From: Stutzerimonas stutzeri
Lineage (GTDB): Bacteria; Pseudomonadota; Gammaproteobacteria; Pseudomonadales; Pseudomonadaceae
Reading direction: 5' to 3'
Assembly: GCF_002909485.1 (NCBI RefSeq)
Contig: NZ_PPXG01000004.1
Location: forward strand, 427,644-491,643
DNA: 64,000 bases
The notes beneath the pieces are model-generated. The model made no database searches. It was not told where the DNA came from and worked only from the letters and a program-made list of their open reading frames with translations. This document shows positions 1 through 9,641 of the stretch, in pieces; position 1 is the first letter of the stretch, and each line of letters opens with the position of its first letter. The translations under genes and the position numbers were made by a program.

Positions 1-1
1 A

Positions 2-136
2 GGCGCTGCCGACACCCTGGCCCTGCACATCAAAAACGGCAGCCAGGGCGTTTGGGGTCCGATCCCGATGCCGCCAAACCCAGTCACCGAAGAAGAAGCC
101 AAGATCCTCGCCGAGTGGGTTCTTAGCCTCAAGTAA
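2..136 (+). CDS. nirM: Cytochrome c-551 (NirM), C-terminal fragment
   Basis: This is the last 44 codons of a gene that begins before the window. The peptide contains [11 protein letters not shown], the loop carrying the axial methionine ligand of small c-type cytochromes such as c551, and ends in AEWVLSLK. The CXXCH heme site lies outside the window. NirM is a periplasmic electron donor to cytochrome cd1 nitrite reductase. It is followed 18 bp later by nirC in the same direction, matching the nirS-M-C order of pseudomonads. Confidence 0.85.
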   Translation, partial: GAADTLALHIKNGSQGVWGPIPMPPNPVTEEEAKILAEWVLSLK

Positions 137-154
137 GCTGCTCCGGAGGACGCC

Positions 155-496
155 ATGACAGTTGCCCGACACGCCGTTTCACGTCTGGGGCTGGCCCTGG
201 CGTCCTTTCTCCTGTTTCCCCTTGCCCTGGCTGCAGCGCCCGCTGCTGATCGTCAGGCAAAGCTCGACCACCTGCTTCTTCAAGACTGTGGCTCCTGCCA
301 TGGTCTGCGCATGACCGGCGGCCTTGGCCCCGCGTTGACTCGCGAGGCGCTTGCCGGCAAACCCCGTGACAGTCTGATCGCCACCGTTACCCACGGCCGT
401 CCTGGCACTGCCATGCCCGGCTGGAATGCCCTGCTCGACGAGCAGGACATCGCCTATCTGGTTGACCGTCTTCTCGAAGGATATCCCAAGCCATGA
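155..496 (+). CDS. nirC: Cytochrome c55x, NirC
   Basis: The product is a 113-residue periplasmic monoheme cytochrome c. A hydrophobic signal peptide covers about residues 1-30 and the heme site CGSCH is at residues 45-49. The segment GRPGTAMPGW near residue 85 carries the likely methionine ligand. A good GGAGG ribosome site stands 7 bp before the ATG. In denitrifiers NirC is linked to maturation of, or electron supply to, cytochrome cd1 nitrite reductase. It overlaps nirF by 4 bp (ATGA), so the two are translationally coupled. Confidence 0.9.
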   Translation: MTVARHAVSRLGLALASFLLFPLALAAAPAADRQAKLDHLLLQDCGSCHGLRMTGGLGPALTREALAGKPRDSLIATVTHGRPGTAMPGWNALLDEQDIAYLVDRLLEGYPKP

Positions 497-1668
497 TTCG
501 TCCTTTTCTGCTGTTGGCTGCGGTCGGTCTGCTCACTGCCTGCGCGCAACAGCCTTTGCGCGGTACCGGCGACCTCGGTGTAGTGGTGGAGCGTGCCACC
601 GGCAGCCTGCAGATCATCGAGAGTAGCAACCAGAGCCGGATTGCCCGTATCGAAGGCCTGGGTGATCTCTCCCATGCCTCGGTGGTGTTCTCCCGTGATC
701 AGCGTTACGCCTATGTGTTCGGCCGCGATGGCGGGCTGACCAAGGTCGACTTGCTGCGCCAGCGCATCGATCGCCGCGTGATCCAGGGCGGCAACAGCAT
801 CGGCGGGGCGATCAGCCAGGACGGCACTCTGATCGCCGTCGGCAACTATGAGCCCGGCGGGGTCAAGGTCTTTGACGCCAAGACGCTGGAGCTGGTGGCC
901 GACATTCCCGCCACGCCGCTGGCCGATGGCAGCCGCAATGCTCGCGTGGTCGGCGTGATCGACGTACCCGGCCGGCGCTTCATCTACAGCCTGTTCGATA
1001 CCGACGAAACCTGGCTGCTGGATTTCAGCCAGGGCAACGAGCCGCTGATCACCCGTTTCGAGGGCATCGGTCGGCAGCCCTACGACGCGCTGCTGACGCC
1101 GGAGGGTCGCTACTACATCGCCGGGCTGTTCGGCGAGGACGGCATGGCCAAGATCGACCTCTGGCACCCCGAGCGTGGCGTCGAGCGCATTCTTGACGGC
1201 TACGGTCGGGGCGAGCAGAAACTGCCGGTCTACAAGATGCCCCACCTGGAAGGCTGGACCGTGGCCGGTAACCAGACCTTTGTACCTGCGGTCGGCCAGC
1301 ACCGCGTGCTGGTGATGGATTCGCAGACCTGGCAACAGACCGCGGCCATCGACGTCGCCGGGCAGCCGATCTTCGTCATGGCGCGGCCGGACGCGCGGCA
1401 GATCTGGGTCAACTTCGCCCATCCTGATAATCACCGGGTGCAGGTCATAGACAGCGAGACCCATGAAATCATCGCCGACCTCGAACCCGGCCCTGCCGTG
1501 CTGCACATGGAATTCACCGCCCGCGGCGACCAGCTCTGGCTGTCGGTGCGTGATGGCGAGGAAATTCAGGTCTGGGACCCTTACACCCTGAAGCTGCTCA
1601 AGCGACTGCCAGCGCACAGTCCGAGCGGTATTTTCTTCAGCAGCCGCGCCTACGAGACGGGGTTGTGA
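493..1668 (+). CDS. nirF: Heme d1 biosynthesis protein NirF
   Basis: The product is a 391-residue NirF. The N-terminus is a lipoprotein signal (LLTAC, cysteine near residue 17). The rest is a beta-propeller of the cd1-d1-domain type, with the family signature GLGDLSHASVVFSRDQRYAYVFGRD split over about residues 55-80. NirF acts late in heme d1 assembly in the periplasm, after the siroheme-derived precursor has been modified. It overlaps nirC by 4 bp and ends 1 bp before nirD, inside one tight operon. The length fits the family. Confidence 0.93.
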   Translation: MIRPFLLLAAVGLLTACAQQPLRGTGDLGVVVERATGSLQIIESSNQSRIARIEGLGDLSHASVVFSRDQRYAYVFGRDGGLTKVDLLRQRIDRRVIQGGNSIGGAISQDGTLIAVGNYEPGGVKVFDAKTLELVADIPATPLADGSRNARVVGVIDVPGRRFIYSLFDTDETWLLDFSQGNEPLITRFEGIGRQPYDALLTPEGRYYIAGLFGEDGMAKIDLWHPERGVERILDGYGRGEQKLPVYKMPHLEGWTVAGNQTFVPAVGQHRVLVMDSQTWQQTAAIDVAGQPIFVMARPDARQIWVNFAHPDNHRVQVIDSETHEIIADLEPGPAVLHMEFTARGDQLWLSVRDGEEIQVWDPYTLKLLKRLPAHSPSGIFFSSRAYETGL

Positions 1669-1669
1669 C

Positions 1670-2128
1670 ATGCACATTGATGCACTCAGCCGCCGCCTGA
1701 TCGACCGCTACCAGCACGGCATGCCGCTGTGCGCCGAACCCTACCGCGCCATGGCCGACGAACTCGGCTGCAGTGAAGGCGAGGTGTTGGCCTGTCTCGA
1801 GCAACTGCAGGAGGGCGGTGGCCTGTCGCGCATCGGCCCGGTGTTCGAACACAGCCGCGCTGGCGCCAGCACGCTGGTCGCGTTGGCCGTTCCCGAGGAG
1901 CGTCTGGAGCAGGTTGCGGCGCGCATCAATGCATTCCCCGAAGTGAACCACAACTACTTGCGCGAGCACCGTTACAACCTCTGGTTCGTGCTGACAGGAC
2001 CGGATCGAGCGCATATCGACGCTCTGCTTGCCGAGATCGAAGCCGACACCGGGCTGGTGCCCCTCGATTTGCCGATGCTGCACGCATTCCGCATCGACCT
2101 GGGCTTTCCGTTGGGAGATCCGTCATGA
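1670..2128 (+). CDS. nirD: Siroheme decarboxylase subunit NirD
   Basis: The product is a 152-residue AsnC/Lrp-fold protein with an N-terminal winged-helix-like part (LSRRLIDRYQHGMPL) and a RAM/ACT-like C-terminal half containing VNHNYLREHRYNLWFVL. NirD, L, G and H together decarboxylate siroheme to didecarboxysiroheme on the heme d1 pathway, as shown for this family. It starts one base after nirF and shares ATGA with nirL. The conserved NHNY and REH residues match the active-site region of the family. A DNA-binding role was once proposed from the fold, but the enzyme role is established. Confidence 0.92.
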   Translation: MHIDALSRRLIDRYQHGMPLCAEPYRAMADELGCSEGEVLACLEQLQEGGGLSRIGPVFEHSRAGASTLVALAVPEERLEQVAARINAFPEVNHNYLREHRYNLWFVLTGPDRAHIDALLAEIEADTGLVPLDLPMLHAFRIDLGFPLGDPS

Positions 2129-2637
2129 CCAGTTGCCTGAACGAACTGCAGGCGATGCAGTTGCGTCGTCTGCTCGAGACCGGGCTGCCACTGGCCGCGC
2201 GCCCTTATCAACGCCTGGCCGAGCAGATAGGGAGCGTCGAGGAGCAGGTGCTCCTGCAGATCCAGCGCTGGCAGGAGGAGGGGCTGTTCCGTCGTGTGGG
2301 GCTGGTGCTAAAGCATCGCGCTCTGGGTTTTCGCGCCAACGCCATGCTGGTGATGGACATCCCTGATGCGCAGGTGGACGAAATTGGCCGGCGGCTTGGC
2401 CAGGCGGCCGGAGTCAACCTCTGCTATCAGCGTCCGCGGCGTTTGCCGCAGTGGCCGTACAACTTGTTCTGTATGGTTCATGGTCGCGAGCGTGAGCAGG
2501 TCTGCCTGTTGATCGAGCAGCTGCTGGCCGATAACGGCCTCAGCGATGTGCCGCACCAGCTGCTGTTCAGCACGCGGGCCTTCAAACAGTGCGGTGGCCG
2601 CTTCGCGCCGCCGCTAAGGGAAGTCGTCAATGGATGA
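2125..2637 (+). CDS. nirL: Siroheme decarboxylase subunit NirL
   Basis: The product is a 170-residue paralogue of NirD with the NirL/NirH variant of the catalytic segment (CYQRPRRLPQWPYNLFCMVHGR). The start overlaps the nirD stop by 4 bp and the end overlaps nirG by 8 bp, so the four decarboxylase genes are translationally coupled. It works with the other Nir decarboxylase subunits in the cytoplasm. Confidence 0.92.
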   Translation: MTSCLNELQAMQLRRLLETGLPLAARPYQRLAEQIGSVEEQVLLQIQRWQEEGLFRRVGLVLKHRALGFRANAMLVMDIPDAQVDEIGRRLGQAAGVNLCYQRPRRLPQWPYNLFCMVHGREREQVCLLIEQLLADNGLSDVPHQLLFSTRAFKQCGGRFAPPLREVVNG

Positions 2638-3073
2638 GCTAGATCGGCAACTGATCAATCGCCTGCAGCACGGTCTGCCGCTAGTGCGCCATCCCTGGGA
2701 GGCTTTGGCTGAAGAATTGGGCAGCACCGCCGAGGTCTTGCGCCTGCGGGTTCAGGCCCTGCTGGACGACGGCACACTGACCCGCTTCGGCCCGATGTTC
2801 GACATTGATCGTCTCGGCGGCGCCTTCACCCTGGCGGCGTTGTCGGTGCCCGAGGCGCGCTTCGATGCCGTTGCCGCGCAGCTGGAGGCGATGCCCGAGG
2901 TGGCGCACAACTATCGTCGTGAACACCAGTGGAACATGTGGTTCGTGCTTGGTTGCGAGACCCCCCAGGGCATCGCCGAGAGCATCGCACGCATCGAGGC
3001 CGATACCGGCCTGGCAGTGCTGAATTTGCCGAAGGAGGAAACCTATCATGTCGGTTTGCACTTCCCCGTTTGA
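2630..3073 (+). CDS. nirG: Siroheme decarboxylase subunit NirG
   Basis: The product is a 147-residue AsnC-like protein closest to NirD, sharing VAHNYRREHQWNMWFVLG with its NHNYLREH equivalent. It overlaps nirL by 8 bp and nirH by 26 bp. It is the second D/G-type subunit, paired with H in the siroheme decarboxylase set. Confidence 0.92.
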   Translation: MDELDRQLINRLQHGLPLVRHPWEALAEELGSTAEVLRLRVQALLDDGTLTRFGPMFDIDRLGGAFTLAALSVPEARFDAVAAQLEAMPEVAHNYRREHQWNMWFVLGCETPQGIAESIARIEADTGLAVLNLPKEETYHVGLHFPV

Positions 3074-3554
3074 CGAAGGCCTGACCCGCCGCCTGATCGA
3101 GCTGACCGAGGCAGGCCTGCCTCTGGTGGCCGATCCCTGGGCATGGCTTGCCGAAGGGCTTGGAATCGACGTCGACGACGCGCTGGCCCTGCTGCAGCGG
3201 CTACAGGCCGACGGTGCCATCCGCCGGGTCGCGGCGATCCCCAACCACTACCGTCTCGGCTATCGACACAACGGCATGACCGTGTGGGACGTCGACGACG
3301 CTGAAATCGCCCGGCTGGGTGCGCTGATCGGTGCGCAGCCCTTCGTCAGCCACTGCTATCGCCGACCACGCCAGGAGGGCTGGCCGTATAACCTGTTTGC
3401 CATGGTGCACGGGCGTGACGCCAGTGACATCGAGGCTTATCGCAATCAGATTCGCGCGCTGCTTGGCAATGCCTGTCGGGCGAACGATATGCTGGTGTCC
3501 AGCCGTATCCTGAAAAAGACCGGTCTGCGTCTGGCCGGGCAACGCCGCGCCTGA
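3048..3554 (+). CDS. nirH: Siroheme decarboxylase subunit NirH
   Basis: The product is a 168-residue L-type paralogue with CYRRPRQEGWPYNLFAMVHGR. The start lies inside nirG (26 bp overlap) and is preceded by a strong GGAGG. It is the last nir gene here: nirJ, nirE and nirN, which follow nirH in P. aeruginosa, are absent, and norCB begins after a 272-bp gap. Those genes must lie elsewhere, probably on the other side of nirS. Confidence 0.92.
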   Translation: MSVCTSPFDEGLTRRLIELTEAGLPLVADPWAWLAEGLGIDVDDALALLQRLQADGAIRRVAAIPNHYRLGYRHNGMTVWDVDDAEIARLGALIGAQPFVSHCYRRPRQEGWPYNLFAMVHGRDASDIEAYRNQIRALLGNACRANDMLVSSRILKKTGLRLAGQRRA

Positions 3555-3755
3555 CCATCACGCACGATGCCGTGGCGTGCGTTCAGCATCTGCTGAGCGC
3601 AGCCCGGCACTGATACGACCCTCGCGATTGCGTGGCAGATAGCCTCAAAAGCAGTGTCCCTGATGCCGCCGTAAAGCTGCAGCCCCCGCCACGTATGGCT
3701 TCGCAGCAACCTCCTGAATTCCAAGGAATGCCCTACTGTAACGTTCGGGTTTTTC

Positions 3756-3769
3756 TTGATTGCCATCAA
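3756..3769 (+). promoter_or_regulatory. FNR-type (Dnr/Anr) box upstream of norCB
   Basis: TTGAT-TGCC-ATCAA is a perfect inverted repeat matching the Anr/Dnr consensus. It lies 57 bp before the norC ATG, leaving room for a class II-like arrangement. In pseudomonads norCB is activated by Dnr in response to NO under low oxygen. Confidence 0.85.
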
Positions 3770-3826
3770 GCAGGTTTCGATAGCCCCCTTCTTAAACTGG
3801 CCACGCCAAGCCATGAGGAGGCGACC

Positions 3827-5736
<1,910 letters not shown>

Positions 5737-5757
5737 GATAAATTGCAATGAGGATCA

Positions 5758-5793
5758 ACGGCCCGGCTGGTAACAGCGGGCCGTTTTGCTTTT
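5758..5793 (+). terminator. Hairpin with T-run between norB and norD
   Basis: ACGGCCCGGCTG and CAGCGGGCCGT form a stem with one bulged G and a GTAA loop, followed by TTTTGCTTTTT. It looks like a rho-independent terminator or partial attenuator that would lower norD expression relative to norCB. Confidence 0.7.
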
Positions 5794-5818
5794 TCAGTGC
5801 CAGAACGGAGTAAGCGCC

Positions 5819-7660
5819 ATGGCTTTTACCATCGAAGTGGAAGAGTGGGTCGGCAGTGTCTGGCACCGCTTCATCACCCGTCGCGCCAGCCCGGATTTCC
5901 CCGAGGCACGGGTTGATCTGGAGAGCATGCAGCGCTCGCTGTCACTGATGTTCCGCGCTATGGGTGGGGCCAGCGGTGTCGGCGTCGAAGCCGCCAGCGC
6001 GCGGGATCTGGTGCTGCGGCGCAACCTGCTGCAACAAGTGGCCGGTACCTGCATGCAACTGCCGGTGGCCTGGTGCGACAGCAGTAACCTACGGCTTCCA
6101 CAAAGCCTTGCGGTGTACCCGGAAGTCTCGCTCAATCAGGATCTTTATCGCTGGCTGGCGCTGATCGCAGCGCAGGCCAGTCAGATGCGCCACTGGGCAC
6201 GCGACAATCAGCGCTGGACACAGACGCTGCTCGACCAGTTTCCGGCCATGCGCCCGCGATATCAGCGTCTGGTGGAGGCACACCTTCAGTTGCGCCCGGA
6301 TCCAAAACAATTGCCCAAGGCTGAGGCTGCGCTGGAAGTAGCGCTTTGTCAGGCCCTGCGCGAGCCTGGCAGCGTCACCCAGTTCCCACGTAGCGAGCGC
6401 GCCCCTTGGCCATTGCCGTTGTGGCTCTACCCGGCGGAAAACCTTGGTGAGCCCCAGGCCGTCTATCGAGCCGAGGAGGGCGAAGGGAATCTGGAAACCC
6501 CGCCTAGCGGTGAGTCCCGCCAGCGCAAGCGTGCCCGGCGCGTCGACGATAGTTCCAGCAAGGGCGGCCTGTTGCTGTTCCGACTGGAAAACCTGTTCAG
6601 CTGGTCCGAGCATGTCGAGCTGGATCGCTGCGAAGACGATACCGAAGATCTGGATGCGGCCCGCGTCGCCGAGGACCTGGATGAACTGGCGTTGTCGCGC
6701 CAGCGCATGCGTCAGGGGGGCGGCCTGAAGCTCGATCTGGACCTGCCTGCCGCAGACTTCGACGATGTCCCGTTGGGGGAGGGCATCAAACTGCCCGAAT
6801 GGGACTATCGCAAACAGTGCTTGCAGAAGGACTTCGTCAATCTGCAGATGATGTTGCCTTGCGGTTCCGAACCCAAGCCGTTGCCGCTGCGCCTGTCGCC
6901 GCTGGCAAGGCGTTTGCGCCGTCAGTTCGAGCATTTGCGCAACGACCGCCAGTGGTTGCGTCAGCAACCTCAGGGCTCGGAGCTGGACATGCAGGCCTGG
7001 CTGGACTTTTACGTCGAGCGACAGAACGGCCAGTGCGTCGAGCGCGGACTGTTCATGGAGCAGCGGCAGAGCCGCCGTGATCTGGCCTGTCTGCTACTGG
7101 CCGATCTATCCATGTCCACCGATGCGCATCTGGATAACGAGCATCGGGTGATCGACGTGGTCATCGACAGCCTGCTGCTATTCGGTGAGGCACTGTCGGC
7201 GGTCGGCGATCCGTTCGCGCTTTATGGCTTTTCGTCACTGCGTCGTCAGCAAGTGCGTATGCAGGAACTCAAGAGTTTCCGCCAGCCCTATGGCGATGAG
7301 ACCCGTGGTCGAATCCAGGCGCTCAAGCCCGGTTACTACACCCGCATGGGCGCTGCCATCCGCCAGGCCACCGAGCTGCTCGGCAACTGCAAGCAGCGGC
7401 GCAAGCTGCTGTTGTTGGTGACCGACGGCAAGCCGAACGACCTGGATCTCTACGAAGGCCGTTACGGTGTCGAAGACACCCGTCAGGCTGTCATGGAGGC
7501 GCGCAAGCAGGGTCTGCTGCCGTTCTGCATCACTATCGACCGTGAGGCCGGCGATTACCTGCCGTACATGTTCGGCGCCAATGGCTACACCCTGATCAAG
7601 GAACCGCAACAGCTCCCATTCCGTCTGCCGCAGCTGTACAAACAGCTGACCCAGCCGTAA
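5819..7660 (+). CDS. norD: Nitric oxide reductase activation protein NorD
   Basis: The product is 613 residues with a C-terminal von Willebrand factor A domain. The MIDAS motif DLSMS is near residue 428 and TDGKPND marks the later metal-binding loop near residue 540. NorD works with the MoxR-type ATPase NorQ to mature cNOR, probably by helping metal insertion. The ATG at 5819 has GGAG 8 bp upstream. norQ and norE are not in the window, so the partner ATPase must be encoded elsewhere. Confidence 0.92.
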   Translation: MAFTIEVEEWVGSVWHRFITRRASPDFPEARVDLESMQRSLSLMFRAMGGASGVGVEAASARDLVLRRNLLQQVAGTCMQLPVAWCDSSNLRLPQSLAVYPEVSLNQDLYRWLALIAAQASQMRHWARDNQRWTQTLLDQFPAMRPRYQRLVEAHLQLRPDPKQLPKAEAALEVALCQALREPGSVTQFPRSERAPWPLPLWLYPAENLGEPQAVYRAEEGEGNLETPPSGESRQRKRARRVDDSSSKGGLLLFRLENLFSWSEHVELDRCEDDTEDLDAARVAEDLDELALSRQRMRQGGGLKLDLDLPAADFDDVPLGEGIKLPEWDYRKQCLQKDFVNLQMMLPCGSEPKPLPLRLSPLARRLRRQFEHLRNDRQWLRQQPQGSELDMQAWLDFYVERQNGQCVERGLFMEQRQSRRDLACLLLADLSMSTDAHLDNEHRVIDVVIDSLLLFGEALSAVGDPFALYGFSSLRRQQVRMQELKSFRQPYGDETRGRIQALKPGYYTRMGAAIRQATELLGNCKQRRKLLLLVTDGKPNDLDLYEGRYGVEDTRQAVMEARKQGLLPFCITIDREAGDYLPYMFGANGYTLIKEPQQLPFRLPQLYKQLTQP

Positions 7661-7686
7661 CGGCGCCCGATGCCTCAACGCATACC

Positions 7687-7709
7687 GTAGGGCGGGCTTC
7701 AGCCCGCCA
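7687..7709. repeat. REP palindrome
   Basis: GTAGGGCGGGCTTCAGCCCGCC is the first of about a dozen intergenic palindromes in this window that share the GTAGGG(T/C)GGGCTTCAGCCC core. It lies 27 bp after norD and could also stabilise the 3' end of its mRNA. The stretch 7661-8040 contains no convincing gene, only this family of repeats. Confidence 0.8.
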
Positions 7710-7808
7710 TTTTTGGACGGTACTGGGTTGCGATCTTGCGTTGTAATCGGTCAGGTGGGGGCTTTTCGCTTCGGGGTTCTCTGGGAGAGCTGGCTCGTTT
7801 CGGGTTTC

Positions 7809-7833
7809 TGGTGGGCTGAAGCCCACCCTACGG
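7809..7833. repeat. REP palindrome, inverse orientation
   Basis: TGGTGGGCTGAAGCCCACCCTACGG is the reverse-oriented form of the same repeat. With the copy about 100 bp upstream it forms an inverted pair. Confidence 0.8.
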
Positions 7834-7920
7834 TCCCGGCGAGCAGATCGCGACGTGGTTGCCTCTTTAGGTTATGCCGCCATGTACCTCGTGTGCGGGG
7901 GCTACGGCTCATCGCGAACC

Positions 7921-8016
7921 TGTAGGGCGGGCTTCAGGCATGTAGGGTGGATGTCGCTTTTCACATCCACCGTGCACACCGTTCGGTGGGTCGATGAAGC
8001 GTGATCCACCCTACGG
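7921..8016. repeat. REP cluster (REPIN-like inverted pair)
   Basis: A truncated GTAGGGCGGGCTTCAGG copy is followed by GTAGGGTGGATGTCGC at 7942 and its inverted partner ending in ATCCACCCTAC near 8015. The two half-elements face each other with about 30 bp between, the layout of a REPIN. This form carries the GGATG(A/T)CGCTTT variant also seen at 34460 and 35085. Confidence 0.75.
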
Positions 8017-8040
8017 ACTGCGGCCTCGTCGGGAAGGCCG

Positions 8041-8232
8041 TTAAAACAGATAGCGCGGCAACCATACGATCATCACCGCGCAGAAGACTGTGAGGCCGAT
8101 GCAAAACCACAGGAAGCGCCGCTGCCGGCGTTCCGGAGCGCTGTCGGCGTGTTTCGGTAGCGGCATGCCGCAATTGCTGCACTCGGCTTCCTGTGGAGGG
8201 TTGTCCTGCTGGCAATACAGGCATCTGGGCAT
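8041..8232 (-). CDS. dnrP: DnrP-like small zinc-ribbon membrane protein
   Basis: The product is 63 residues. Two CXXC pairs (CLYCQQ at residues 4-7 and CSNCGM at about 18-21) form a zinc ribbon, and a single transmembrane helix covers about residues 40-60. It resembles the small protein annotated DnrP beside dnr genes in denitrifying pseudomonads; its function is not established. It lies downstream of dnr on the same strand and has its own FNR-type box, so it is likely expressed under low oxygen or NO. Confidence 0.75.
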   Translation of the reverse strand: MPRCLYCQQDNPPQEAECSNCGMPLPKHADSAPERRQRRFLWFCIGLTVFCAVMIVWLPRYLF

Positions 8233-8285
8233 GGCGGCGCTCCTGTCGGTCGATACAGCCTGACACGGCGGGAAAACCGCGGGCT

Positions 8286-8299
8286 TTGACGACGATCAA
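8286..8299 (-). promoter_or_regulatory. FNR-type box between dnr and dnrP
   Basis: TTGAC-GACG-ATCAA matches the Anr/Dnr consensus. It lies 54 bp before the dnrP start and just after the dnr stop, so it would drive dnrP separately from dnr. Confidence 0.75.
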
Positions 8300-8300
8300 C

Positions 8301-8984
8301 TCACTCGAACTGCTCGAGCCGCTGGCGATCGAGGATGGTGATCTGCCGACCTTCCTGCGTGATGATGGCCTCGTCGATCAGGCGCCGGATGATCCGCGAG
8401 AAGGTTTCCGGCTGGATCGACAGGTGCCCGGCTACCAGCTGCTTGGCCATCGGCAGCTCGAAGCTGTTGCTGCCATCCTTTACTCGCGCCAACTGAGTCA
8501 GCAGATAACGCACGACACGGTGGGTGGCGTTCTTCAGCGAAAGCGTTTCGATCTCGTTGATGCGTTGGTGCAGGCGCACGCAGAGCTTGCCGAGCAGGGC
8601 GAAGGTGAGGCGTTGATTGGCTTCCAGCAGGCGCATGTAGGCGGTATTGGAGAAGCGATAGACCTGCGATGGGCAGACCGCCTGGGCCGAGGCCACGTAA
8701 TTGGGGGTGTCCATCAGCATCATGGCTTCGGCGAAGGTCTGGCGGTTGCCAATGACCTCGAAGACCTTTTCCTGGCCGTCTGGTGTCAGGCGGTAGACCT
8801 TCACTGCGCCGGAGATGACGAAGTAGAAGTGGTGTGCCGGTTCACCCTGATGGAACAGGTTGTCACCCTTGTCCAGGTTGAGCAGTTGGCTGGCATTGAG
8901 CAGTTCTTCCATCTGCTCTTCGTTCAGTGGTTCGAACAGGTGATGGCTGCGGAGGATCTGGTGGTGTACGCGGTGAAGCACCAT
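8301..8984 (-). CDS. dnr: Dnr, NO-responsive Crp/Fnr-type regulator
   Basis: The product is 227 residues: a cyclic-nucleotide-like sensing domain (about 15-135), a long dimer helix with NEIETLSLKNATHRVVRYLL, and a winged-helix DNA-binding domain whose recognition helix is IQPETFSRIIRRL. The latter is the E..SR type that reads TTGAT half-sites. It lacks the N-terminal cysteines of Fnr/Anr, as expected for Dnr, which uses heme to sense NO. It closely resembles P. aeruginosa Dnr and P. stutzeri DnrD. It likely activates nir, nor and nos operons. Confidence 0.93.
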   Translation of the reverse strand: MVLHRVHHQILRSHHLFEPLNEEQMEELLNASQLLNLDKGDNLFHQGEPAHHFYFVISGAVKVYRLTPDGQEKVFEVIGNRQTFAEAMMLMDTPNYVASAQAVCPSQVYRFSNTAYMRLLEANQRLTFALLGKLCVRLHQRINEIETLSLKNATHRVVRYLLTQLARVKDGSNSFELPMAKQLVAGHLSIQPETFSRIIRRLIDEAIITQEGRQITILDRQRLEQFE

Positions 8985-9062
8985 GCAAGGCGTCCTGTTT
9001 CAATTGAACAATGACAACAACATCAGGCTTCAGCCTAGCGCATGTAGTGTCGATGAAGCAGG

Positions 9063-9090
9063 CCAGACCTTGATGATCGTCAAGGTCTGG
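9063..9090 (-). promoter_or_regulatory. FNR-type box inside an extended palindrome before dnr
   Basis: The core TTGAT-GATC-GTCAA (9070-9083) lies inside a larger perfect inverted repeat with 11-bp arms, CCAGACCTTGA and TCAAGGTCTGG, around TGATCG. It is about 80 bp before the dnr start, so Anr and/or Dnr itself is expected to control dnr. The extended arms go well beyond the usual 14-bp box. Confidence 0.8.
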
Positions 9091-9119
9091 ACAATGTAGG
9101 GCTGGAGTCTGACGTGCGA

Positions 9120-9641
9120 TCAGTGCAAATGGGCGACGAAACCGTCACGCCAGACCGGCTCGGCGAACATCTGCGGATAGCGCTCAAGCGTTTCGACGAT
9201 GCGCTGTAGGCCCTGCTCGCGCTGGTCGAGCTCGGACAGCGCCTCGGCGCCCTTGAGCAGATCGATCAGCAGGCCGTGCAGGGCGTTATCTGCCGCTTTC
9301 GGGAGCTGGCAATTGGCGATGAGGTAGCTGGTTGCGCCTTCCACATCGCGCTGCAAGGTGACCGCTGCCTCGTCGCTGAGTGGTTCGGCCGGATTGGCCG
9401 GGATGCTCCGTTGTACCGCTTCGTGAATGCGCGTCATGCCCTCGCGCAAGGCCGCATCGGTGGCCCAGCGCTCGCTCGGCACTGCGCTTGCCTCGGTTGC
9501 CGGTTGTGCATGGTGGCCATGGTCGTGAGTGGTGGCTGCCTGTGCCGAACTGACGACCATGGTCAGAGCGAAGTTGCTGGCCAGGGCGATGATCGAGGCC
9601 ATCGCCACGCCCCAGGCTACTGGCTGCAGATACTGTTTCAT
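9120..9641 (-). CDS. Exported His-rich helical protein of the dnrN operon, unknown function
   Basis: The product is 173 residues. A hydrophobic segment (about residues 8-35) ending in AQA suggests a signal peptide. The mature N-terminus has HDHGHH, a possible metal-binding stretch, and the rest is predicted helical with an ANC cysteine near residue 110. The start overlaps the dnrN stop as ATGA, so it is translationally coupled to dnrN and falls under the same NorR and sigma-54 promoter. I do not recognise a family with a known function; a periplasmic role in NO stress is an inference from context. Confidence 0.75.
   Translation of the reverse strand: MKQYLQPVAWGVAMASIIALASNFALTMVVSSAQAATTHDHGHHAQPATEASAVPSERWATDAALREGMTRIHEAVQRSIPANPAEPLSDEAAVTLQRDVEGATSYLIANCQLPKAADNALHGLLIDLLKGAEALSELDQREQGLQRIVETLERYPQMFAEPVWRDGFVAHLH

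Noticed and set aside
3632..3826. Upstream in-frame extension of norC
   Set aside because: It would translate through the Dnr box and promoter; the ATG at 3827 has a good ribosome site and gives the known NorC length.
7661..8040. CRISPR-like repeats after norD
   Set aside because: Copies are palindromic, variable in spacing and of two forms; they lack uniform spacers and occur singly elsewhere, as REP elements do.
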